This document shows, in pieces, positions 1-7,975 of a stretch of DNA of 64,000 nucleotides; the first letter of the stretch is position 1, and the number at the start of each line of letters is the position of its first letter. This stretch comes from Closterium sp. Naga37s-1 (taxonomy: Eukaryota; Streptophyta; Zygnematophyceae; Desmidiales; Closteriaceae). The notes below the pieces were generated by a model, which saw only the letters and a list, made by a program, of their open reading frames with translations, did not search any database and was not told where the DNA came from. The position numbers were made by a program, and so were the translations under genes. Location: contig CANJKZ010000960.1 of the NCBI GenBank assembly GCA_947471745.1, positions 806,001 through 870,000 of the forward strand, written 5' to 3'.

Positions 1-608
1 AGCTACACAGTGGCAGGCAAAGGCACAGAATTCGTTGGTCACTGAAAGGGTGAAACCCAGAGGCGATGCATGCACCCAGAGGCGATGCATGCAAGTAAAT
101 GCTTCAGCTGATGCAGTGACTAAATCATGATTTGAGTCGTCTTTAGGAACTATCCGAAGCGGCTCAGATGTGAATGGGACAGAGTGGGGGTGACTAGTGA
201 AACGCCAACGACACGCTATGCGGAGTGAGAGAAAGGGGTGGAGTGGAAGTGGAATAGGGGGTACTGAAATCAGAGCTCTAATGATTGCGTGCACGGACAA
301 CGTGAGGGCTGAGTTGTGCTAGTACATATATACATATATATGACAGAATGACGAATGAATCTGAGGAACGTTTCAGCAAACAACAGCAGCAGCACAGCAA
401 CAGCAATGGTGACAACACTGAACAGGGAAAGTTAAGGCAAGCCATGTGGCTTGGTGGATACGCCAGCAATAGGTGAGGGGTCGTTAGGCCAAACGAGAGA
501 GGGATGCCATACTAGAGTAGTGGTGGGAGGTTGTAGAAGTCTGGCGAGAGAAAAGGCGAGTGAGTGACGGAGAGGTGAGGATGGTGGACAGGCATGAGGA
601 AGGCTCAC
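1..608. other. Left edge: probable intron of the TMEM230-like gene
   Basis: Read on the minus strand this follows the GT donor at 608, so it is probably intron 1 of the gene whose first exon lies at 609-930. I looked for the expected second exon (a conserved FY..RIAYY segment) and did not find it, so the rest of the gene should lie left of the window. Contents: a perfect 19-bp tandem duplication at 55-92 and a short AT-rich stretch (tacatatatacatatatatg) near 322-345. No other gene is seen. Confidence 0.5.
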
Positions 609-930
609 CGGGCATGAGCGTGAGGAAGGCGATGGCGAGGCACGTCCACTTCTGCTGCCCGCCAGCCTCCACTTGGCCCGTCTGCATGAGGTAGAACGTT
701 GCTAGCGACGCGCACCCCAGGAACAGCAGGAACAGCGCGAGAAGCACCGATCGCTTTGGTACGCGTCTGTGGATGTCCGGACCAGCGAAGCGGATATCCG
801 CATCATTGGAGCCTCGCGCTCTTCCTGCGATTGGCGGAGGAGCTGCGGATGCGTTCGAGGCGAAGTCGGGAGCAGCTTCGGAGTCTGACGTCGGGACACG
901 CGCATACCTCACGTGGGGTTGGGAGGCCAT
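609..930 (-). CDS. TMEM230/DUF872-like membrane protein, first exon (partial gene)
   Basis: This is the first coding exon of a small membrane protein, 107 codons plus one base. The ATG is at 930-928. The exon ends at 609, directly before GTGAGC, a good plant-type splice donor, and the last codon (Gly of Leu-Met-Pro-Gly) is split in phase 1. Residues 1-55 are polar and Ala/Pro-rich. A basic RRVPKR turn precedes a hydrophobic helix at about 61-82 (LLALFLLFLG), then a short linker and the start of a second helix ending in MPG. The R-x-P-x-R + LLA-x-x-L-x-x-x-G + PG layout matches TMEM230/TMEM134 (DUF872) proteins, which continue with FY..RIAYY after that PG. TMEM230 proteins are two-pass proteins of secretory and endosomal vesicles. 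The 41 residues of open frame past the donor do not look like the family and are probably intron. Identification is by pattern only. Confidence 0.6.
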
Positions 931-1720
931 GGTTACTAACTGCAGACGGTAGGGACACTCAGAGGGGGATCACAGGGATGGGATGAGAAGTATGTGAAAG
1001 GGAGGAGACGTTAGGGAAACTCAGAGGGGGAACATGACGCAGAGAGAATGAAAGGGGATACACGAGCCATGCTGAATGTTAGGGGGTGTTTTGAGGCCGG
1101 GAGAATGAAACGGGGGCCTTGAGGGCCGTAGGCATTGAAAGGGAGCACACGGTATGGAAATTCAGAGGTGCCCACGTTGCAGGTAAAATGAAAGGGGGCC
1201 CCACAAGGTATGGAAAAAGAAAGCGGGAATACGAAGCAGGGAGATTGAAAGGGGGGATGAGGAGGCTAGGAGGAGTGAATGCTGCCAGGTGCGTGCAGAT
1301 GGGAGAATGCGGCAAGGGCGTGCGGAGTGGAGAATGATGAAGGGCGCGTGCGAATGGCTGAATGCGGCTGGGCGCGTGCCTATCCCATACTGCGGGAATG
1401 CGGATACGGATGGGAGAATGCGGCACGGCGCATGCACACGGGAGGCGCGGACGGAAAGGAGGGGATTGGAAACTAGGAGGGAAAAGAGTGGGTGGGAGAC
1501 GAAGGGAGTAAGGTCCCATGGGTAGTCGCCGACGGAATGGTGCGGCGTCGAAAAGAGCAGGTGAAGGCCGGGGAGGTAGACGAGGGGAGGAAGGAGGGCA
1601 TGGGTGTCCCTCTCGGAATGGTGTGAAACAGACTCGAGCAGGGAAAGGCGGGTGTTTGCGCCGAAATCAGGTAGGAAAATATTTAGACATGGAGAGGAAG
1701 GAGCAAACGCGATTCGGATG
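931..1720. repeat. Degenerate purine-rich repeat upstream of the host gene
   Basis: Loosely repeated purine-rich units of about 40-60 bases recur here, each containing gagaatg or attgaaa followed by a run of G (for example gggagaatgaaacgggggcc near 1099 and gagaatgcggc near 1304 and 1412). The stretch lies immediately 5' of the TMEM230-like exon and would include its 5' UTR and promoter. I see no convincing TATA box. Open frames on both strands are by-products of the repeat and are not called as genes. Confidence 0.45.
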
Positions 1721-2433
1721 GTAATGCGTGTTCGCCCAACTCCGTGAATGCGGCCTGCATGTCGTTACACGGCCCTGCCCTTTATGCAGGTGCGCGAAAT
1801 GGGCTGGTGCTGAGGTTCCGTTATAAAATTGTTATTTCCTCTCACCTGCGCGTCACGGTATGTGTCTCTCTCGGGAATGTCAGGAAGGTCTCGCTCGGGC
1901 CAAATGTGACGGGATGTGTACGCTGATGTGTTCACGTCGGCGTGGACATGGGCCAATCAAGGGCTGGTATGTCCGCTATCCCCAACCGTTGCGCGACTAA
2001 CCCTAATCCGACAAAACCGCGTGGCCTTAGTAATGTAGTGACCTAAATTGGCGGCAGAGGCTATTATGCTCGACGTCGCGCTGTGACAATGTCGGCTATT
2101 ATGCTCGACGTCGTGGTTGATGGATTTTTCAAAATCCAGAGAGTGTCGCTGCTACAGTGGTATCGGGTGGCGACATTTTGCCGAGAAGCATTCCACGTGA
2201 TTCAGCGGCCTGGATGTCAACAGGGTAACACCCAACCAGCACGTTCGCCCTTCGTTCGTCTTTGTGGTTACTCTGCGAAGAGGTGAAGCTTGAGAACCGC
2301 TGTGCACCGTCTGGCATCGTCTTGCGCCACGACGGATGAACTGAAAACGAACTTGCTAGACCTGCCATTGGGAAGATTGAACCGATACAAGACACAGTTG
2401 CGCCCGTGAACAGTGTTGTGCGCGGTGAAGTCG
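1721..2433. other. Host flank left of the gypsy element, no gene seen
   Basis: Mixed-composition sequence without a convincing gene. A 17-base motif (ggctattatgctcgacg) occurs twice, near 2059 and 2094. The last five bases, AGTCG (2429-2433), are the left target-site duplication of gypsy element G1 and recur at 16627-16631. Confidence 0.4.
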
Positions 2434-2712
2434 TGTTATGAGTTGTAAAAGAGAGTGCGCAGTTTAACGAATAACGAGAAGTGATTGAACATACTGTTTA
2501 TAAAATGAAGGTACATGCTTATATAGTGAGTAGGCTAGCTAGGAGGGAACTTCGGGTGAGTGAGGTTGGGTGCAGGTTTGGCGAAGAGGAAAGCCGAAGG
2601 CGACGCGAGGAGGCTCGGCATCGTTGATGTCGGCCAAACGTGCAGAGTCTGAAAATCGGGGCTGTACGCAAAGCAGTCAACCCCGATAAGGAATTCGGGA
2701 AAATTCCTTACA
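2434..2712 (-). repeat. G1 3' LTR
   Basis: 279 bp, starting TGTTATGAG and ending CCTTACA on the plus strand. It matches 16348-16626 with differences clustered near 2495-2502 plus one near 2548. It is preceded by the AGTCG duplication. The G-run polypurine tract (minus AAAGGGGGGGG) abuts its inner edge at 2716-2726. Confidence 0.93.
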
Positions 2713-2724
2713 CTACCCCCCCCT

Positions 2725-2920
2725 TTAAGCCAGGTGGTCAATATCCGCGGCACGCTTGCGGGCGAGATAATCAACAACAAGCGAGGAGTCTGCAAGCGAA
2801 GCGGATGGTACCCACGTGTCGTCCTCACTGGTGCGGTCAGTCCAGCGAATTAAAAAATCCACGTGGCGGCTGGCGGCATCCAGGCGAACACGATGCGCCA
2901 AGATCTTGGACGGGTCAAGG
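2725..2920 (-). pseudogene. G1 pol C-terminus: chromodomain, cut off from pol by element A1
   Basis: This is the last ~63 codons of the G1 polyprotein. Read on minus across the A1 insertion point, with one copy of the CAAGG duplication removed, the frame continues exactly from the pol frame that ends near 11807. The segment contains ILAHRVR, HVDFLIRW and EDDTWVP, the beta-strand and aromatic pattern of a retroelement chromodomain, and ends in an Ala/Arg-rich tail with a TAA stop at 2725-2727. In chromoviruses this domain steers integrase to marked chromatin. The segment has no start codon of its own and is not expected to be made separately. Confidence 0.85.
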
Positions 2921-3063
2921 TATCAGAAACAGCAGTTGAAAGTTAGAAACAAGAAAGAGGGGTTTCACTAGCAGGCAGTTGAGTACATATAGGAAACCCT
3001 AAATTGGGCTGTACTCGCTATTGAGTACCCCACTGCAGGCTAGACAAATATAACATTCTGACA
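2921..3063 (-). repeat. A1 3' LTR
   Basis: 143 bp, near-identical to 11664-11806. It contains the clade's LTR core (minus GCAGTGGGGTACTC) and a telo-box-like AAACCCTAA at 2994-3002. The inner edge abuts the PPT. Confidence 0.92.
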
Positions 3064-3150
3064 CACCCCCATAGTCAAAGTGGGGTATGATCAGCACAAC
3101 AAGCAAAGCAAAGCAAGCTCAGGGTGGATCACGACGTCACCACACAATCT
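3064..3150 (-). promoter_or_regulatory. A1 3' terminal module with polypurine tract
   Basis: On minus this reads GTGGTGACGTCGTGATCC, a TTTGC-repeat stretch, then CCCCACTTTGACTATGGGGGTG immediately before the LTR. The purine run is the presumed PPT, and the C run facing the G run could form a stem. The same block precedes the 3' LTRs of B, C, L, A2 and F. Confidence 0.75.
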
Positions 3151-3210
3151 GAGCACAAGTACAAGGAGCAGCAGTTTATAGTTCACAAATATAAGCAAAG
3201 CTAGAGGTAG

Positions 3211-3543
3211 TCACAGACGGTAAGTGAGAAGGGGGAGGGACTGTGAGAGGAGAGGAGATAGGAGACGACGGGAGAAGCAGTAGATACACGGGCAACAGGA
3301 GCGGCGCGCACTGTGGCTACCGGAGATTGTAGCCTCCGGACTACTGGAGTAACTGGCTCTGCGGCTAACTCTGAGCGGTAGGAGCAACGGACCCACGGGC
3401 GACTGGCGCAGCAGGCTCGCTGGGCTACCGGAGATTGTAGCCTCCGGACTACTGGCGCTGCTGACGACACAACGGCTACCTCCCTTCAACCTCCCCCACT
3501 GTCGCACCCCCCTTTCACACACCCCCTGCTGCACCTCTAACAC
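3211..3543 (-). other. A1 internal open frame with a duplicated Ser-Pro-rich motif, unknown
   Basis: A 110-codon frame starting MLEVQQ. It is Ser/Leu/Pro-rich and repeats SSPEATISGS about 37 residues apart. The DNA behind the repeat is a short palindrome (CCGGAG ... CTCCGG) at about 3323-3342 and 3427-3446. A2 carries the matching frame at 39026-39229, beginning MLEVQQ, with the same motif at least once but truncated by a stop. I recognise no domain. Survival of the start and motif in both copies may only reflect their common origin. Coding status is unproven. Confidence 0.35.
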
Positions 3544-3760
3544 TACTCACACTCCACCCCCTAGTACCACTCCGTCGGCTCCCACATACCCACCCCCCTC
3601 AGCGGCAGCTGCAGCAGTGGGAGACGGAGGAGGAGGAGGAGCAGGGGAGGCCGCACACACCCTTCACCCCCATACTCGCCACCCCCAAACCCCAACACAG
3701 GGCAGGGCCGCAGCAGGGGCGGCATCAGGGCAGGGCCGCGACGAAGACGGGGGCAGGGCC

Positions 3761-3876
3761 TGTCAGATATATATGCCTTAGCCTGTGTAGGCTGTAGTGG
3801 GGTAGACACTAAGGGGTACAGGTTTCATATTTGTATCTCACACTTTCCTAGTTCATCTCATTCCTGTTTCTTCACA
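3761..3876 (+). repeat. B 5' LTR
   Basis: 116 bp, TGTCAGATAT...TTCACA, matching 10960-11075. It is short for a copia LTR. It contains TATATATG near its start, the core GCTGTAGTGGGGTA and a downstream GGGGTAC. Confidence 0.92.
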
Positions 3877-3926
3877 TAGTAAAGAGCGGGTTCCCTCATG
3901 GGACCGTTCCTTCCTAAGGGCCCACC
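3877..3926 (+). promoter_or_regulatory. B degenerate PBS, post-PBS hairpin and GGGCCCACC box
   Basis: Directly after the LTR lies TAGTAAAGAGC, a degraded form of the iMet primer site (D has TGGTATAGAGC). A hairpin follows: GGTTCCC (3889-3895), loop TCAT, GGGACC (3900-3905). Then comes GGGCCCACC at 3918-3926. The arrangement recurs in C, D, E, F, A1 and A2 with different stem sequences. A packaging or dimerisation role is inference. Confidence 0.7.
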
Positions 3927-3959
3927 ATAAGATTTTTTTTTTTTTAAGCTGCCCGAAGC

Positions 3960-4740
3960 GAGTCTCGCGCCCTGCCCTAATTTTTTTTTCGCGGCCCCTA
4001 CGTGGCCCCTTCGTCGCCTAGCGCGCCCCTACGCGGCCCCTACACGGCCCCTACGCCGCCCCTAACGGCCCCGTCGCCTAGCGCGCCCCTCACGGCCCCG
4101 TCGCCTAGCGTGCCCCTACGCGGCCCCGGCGCCTAGCGCGCCCCTACGCGACCCCTGACGCGGCCCCTACGCGGCCCCTACGCGGCTCCTGCGCCGCCCC
4201 TACGCGGCCCCGTACCTGACGCGGCCCCGTACCTGACGCGGCCCCGTACCTGACGCGGCCCTGCCCCTACGCGGCCCCTACGCGGCCCCTACGCGGCCCC
4301 TACTCGGCCCCTACGCGGCCCCTACGCGGCCCCTACGCCGCCCCTACACGGCCCCGTCGCGGCCCCGTACCTGACGCGGCCCCTACACGGCCCCTCCGCG
4401 GCTCCTGCGCCGCCCCTACGCGGCCCCTACGCGGCCCGTACGCGGCCTCTACGCCGCCCCCTACCTGACCTGCCTCGGCCCCGTCCCGGACCTGCCCCGG
4501 CCCCGACCCTGTCCCGGACCTACTCCGGCCCTGTCGCGGCCCTGTCCAGGACCTGCCCCGGCCCCGACCCTGTCCCGGCCCCGTTGCTGCCCCGTCCCGG
4601 ACCCTGCTCGGCCCCGACCCTGTCCCGGCCCTGTCACGGCCCCTACCCAGTCCCGGACCTGTCGCAGCCCTGCCCCGGCCCTCCCTCGACTCTGCCCCTG
4701 GTAAGAGCGTAGCAAGGCCGAGCCGCCCTGCTTTCCCGAG
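3960..4740 (+). repeat. B leader: GC-rich short tandem repeats
   Basis: Imperfect tandem copies of gcggcccctac (about 11 bases) run from about 4000 to 4450, followed by a ccggacctgccccggcccc repeat to about 4680. They fill the untranslated leader between the hairpin and gag. Open frames here on minus (Gly/Arg-rich) are repeat by-products. Confidence 0.75.
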
Positions 4741-4833
4741 CCGCACTGCTTTGCCGAGCCGCCCGGCCGAGTCGCGCTGTCCTACCTAGCTCAGTTGCAC
4801 TGCTGCCACTGCTAGTCTGCTGCTGCTCCTATC

Positions 4834-5299
4834 ATGGCTAGTCCTAGTCTTCTTACCTTTGATGCTGAGGGTCGAGCGGTTGACTTCGATGTCTGGCTAG
4901 ATGATCTGCAGCTTTTCCAACAGTGCGATAGCAAGGATGGTCTCTCCCTGTTCGATCTGGCGCCTCTACTGCCCCTGATGCTGATGCTGACAGTACTGTT
5001 CGCTCGCAGTGGCTCACGCGCGATGCTGCTGCCCGCCTTGCTGTGCGTAGTCACCTACCGTCTACTGAGCGCGCGCACTTTAGTCAGTACAAGAGTACTA
5101 AGACTCTGTACGACGCTGTAGTTGCACGCTACTCTTCCCCTGCCACTGCTGCGCTTAGCCGCCTCATGCTACCGTACCTGTTCCCTGACCTCGCCGCTTT
5201 TGCCACAGTCACTGACCTCATTACGCACCTCCGCACTAGTGACACTCGCTACCGCGCTGCGCTTCCTGCTGAGTTCTGCGCCCAGAACCCCCCCCCCCC
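4834..5299 (+). pseudogene. B gag N-terminus, broken by frameshifts
   Basis: Starts at an ATG (MASPSLLTFDAEGR) and continues DVWLDDLQLF, the conserved gag start of this clade (compare D at 22862 minus and E near 29196 minus). The frame is lost near 4957, resumes one register over at about 4960 (DAAARLA, YSSPATAALSRL) and is lost again at the C12 run at 5289-5300. In D the equivalent run is C10 and the frame stays open. The product would be the N-terminal half of the capsid-like protein. As read, gag and the downstream frame cannot be made as one protein. Confidence 0.8.
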
Positions 5300-7975
5300 A
5301 TGTACATCACCCTCTACTACCTAGTCACTCGACTCCCTGACACTCTTCGCTCGGTCAGGGACCACTTCCTCTCTCTTTGCCCTACCACCCTCACTGTCGA
5401 CCTCCTCGAGGAGCGCCTCCTTGCAGCAAAGACTAGTATTACCGCTGTAGGAGCCTCTCGTGGTGACCCCCGTACCCCTTTCTTTGAGGGGTGCTCCCCC
5501 GTTCCTCTTTTGCCCTCCGTTGCCTCTGCTGCTGCTGTCGACCTTGTTGGCACCGAGTCGGTCAGCGCTGCGTCTGCTCCTAGTGAGAGGCGCCGCACCA
5601 GCAAGGGCAAGCGGGGCAAGGGCGCTGGAGGAGGTGGTGGGGGCGGCGGTAGTGGCGGTGGAGGCGGAGGAGGGGGTTGGGGTGGGAGTGGTGGCAGAGG
5701 TGGGGGCTTCGGTGGCAGCGGTGGAGGTGGAGGCGGCGGTGGCGGTGGCGGGAGGGGTGGAGGAGGCGGAGGCGGCGGCGGCGGAGATGGAGCTGGCAGA
5801 GGCAGAGCTGTGCAGCGGGGACCCCAGCAGCAGCACCGCTCTCGTGAGACCCCGTTGCCCCAGCAGCTTCGTGAGTGGTACGCGGGGCGCCAGGGGTCTG
5901 GGGGTGCTGGTCCCTGTACTTATGTCCTGCGCACCGGCGACCGCACTGGAGAGCAGTGTGGCGGCCTGCACGCCACCCAGCGCTGCTTCGGTCGCCTGAC
6001 TGACGCCTGGCGTGCCCAGTTCCCGGACGCCACTGAGATCCCTCGTTGGGGTGATCTGCTCAAGTCGGGTGTAGCTATCTTTGATCTTGACTTTGATGCT
6101 ATTCTTGCTGCCATGTATGCTGTGTCTATTAGTGCTGAGGGTGACTGTTACGTGTGTGTTCCGCCTGACCCTGGTATTGAGGCTGCTGCTCTAGGTGCTC
6201 GTGAGTCTGCTGCTCCAGGTGCTAGTGAGTCTGCTGCTCTAGGTGCTGGTGAGTCTGCTCTCTCAGGTACCGCGTCGGCTCAGCTCTTGCACACCTTCAC
6301 CCTCGACTCGGGTGCCTCCCGCTCCTTCTTTCGAGACAGCACCACCCTTACGCCGCTCAGTCGGCTGGTTGCGGTCTCCCTGGCAGACCCCTCTGGGGGT
6401 CCTGTTCTTGCTCGCTACTCCACTGTCCTCCCGTGTCCCGCGGCACCGTCCGGCTCCCTGTCTGGTCTCTACCTCCCCTCGTTCTCTACGAACTTGGTGA
6501 GTGGTGCTGACCTTCAGGATGCAGGGGTTGACCAGTTCACTCCTGCGAGTCAGCGAGTGACCCACTGCTCGTGTGCTCAGACGGGCCGCCACTTGGCCAC
6601 GTTTACCCGTCGACCGGGGTCGAGCCTGTACACACTGACCACAGAGTCTCCCCCGGTTGCTGCGTCTGGTCAGGTAGCTGCGTCGAGTCAGGTGTTTGCT
6701 GCAGCGTCTCGGTCAGGTCCTGAGTCTGCCCCCTGCTCGTGTCGCCTCCTGTCCCACCAGACCCTCCTCTGGCACCACCGCCTTGGTCACCCCTCCTTGC
6801 CTCGTCTCCGAGGCATGGCCTCCCGTGTCCTTGTCTCTGGTCTCCCCCGGTCCCTCCCTCCCCCTCCCCCGGGGCCTGCCCCTACCTGCGTTCCCTGCGT
6901 CGAGGGGCGGCAGCGCGCCGCTCCTCACTCCTCCGAGTTTCCCCCGACAGAGGCTCCGCTGCAGACTCTTCACATGGATGTGTGGGGCCCAGCCCGCGTC
7001 CGTGGACAGGGTCACGAGCGTTACTTCCTGCTGGTGGTTGACGACTACTCGCGTTACACCACAGTCTTCCCCTTGCGCAGCAAGGGTGAAGTCACTGAGG
7101 TGTTGATCGACTGGATCCGCGTTGGTCGTCTCCAGCTCAGAGAGCGTTTCGGCTCGGACTTTCCTGTTCTGCGTCTCCACTCCGACAGAGGCGGAGAGTT
7201 TTCCTCCGACCTTCTGCGAGCCTTCTGTCGTGCGGAGGGCATCCGCCAGACGTTCACGCTTCCGGCCTCTCCAAAGCAAAATGGGATTGCTGAGCGCCGC
7301 ATTGGCATGGTCATGGATGTCGCTCGTACGTCCATGATCCATGCGGCTGCTCCCCATTTTCTGTGGCCGTTCGCGGTTCAGTACGCGGCGCATCAGATCA
7401 ACCTTCAGCCCCGGGTCTCCCTGCCGGAGACCTCCCCTACTCTGCGGTGGACGGGGAAGGTTGGTGATGCGTCTGCGTTCCGTGTCTGGGGATCTCGAGC
7501 TTTCGTCCGAGACTTGTCTGCGGACAAGCTGTCCTCCCGTGCTGTTCCTTGCGTCTTCCTCGGCTTTCCCCCTGACGCGCCTGGTTGGCAGTTTTACCAC
7601 CCCACCTCGCGTCGTGTTCTGTCCTCCCAGGACGTCACGTTTGACGAGTCGGTTCCGTACTACCGTCTCTTCCCCTACCGCACTGCCCCCCTCCCCCCCT
7701 CGCCGCTCTTCCTCGCTCCAGGTCCCCCCCAGGTAGACCCCCTCCCCCCTCAGGGTCTTGCCCCCTCAGGTGTGTCCCAGGCAGATGCAGTCGAGCCTGT
7801 CGAGGTAGCTGCTGACTCTGGTGCGTCTGGGGGTGCTGAGCCTGAGCGTGCGGAGCCTGGGGGTGCTGGGTCTGGGGGTGCTGAGCCTGAGCGTGCGGAG
7901 CCTGGGGGTGCTGGGTCTGGGGGTGCTGTGCCTGAGCGTGCGGAGCCTGGGGGTGCTGCTTCTGGGGGTGCTTAG
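5300..7975 (+). pseudogene. B gag C-terminus, protease, integrase
   Basis: An 891-codon open stretch beginning MYITLYYLVTRL. It carries a Gly-rich tract of roughly 55 residues (5625-5800), then a zinc-binding motif with unusual spacing, C-X13-C-X3-H-X4-C (about 5920-5970). Next are the protease site LDSGASRSFF (about 6303), and integrase with the HHCC module (LWHHRLGHPSL near 6768, CVPCVEGRQR near 6888) and the DDE residues (LHMDVWGP near 6970, LHSDRGGEF near 7170, NGIAERR near 7280). A 15-residue repeat (GAEPERAEPGGAGSG type) fills the linker. The TAG at 7973-7975 ends the stretch, but the same frame continues open beyond it. Cleavage would normally release capsid, protease and integrase inside a virus-like particle. 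Confidence 0.88.

Noticed and set aside
1079-1525. Overlapping open frames upstream of the TMEM230-like exon
   Set aside because: Low-complexity products of the degenerate purine repeat; no start context, domain or splice sites that stand out.
2994-3002. AAACCCTAA considered as an interstitial telomere repeat
   Set aside because: Only a single copy per LTR, at the same LTR position each time; better treated as a telo-box-like promoter word.
5321-5971. Long Ser/Thr/Ala-rich open frame on minus opposite gag of B (similar frames at 17721-18483 and 21704-22370)
   Set aside because: They mirror the Gly-rich tract and G+C-rich codons of gag on the other strand, have no known domain and are present only where the gag repeat is.
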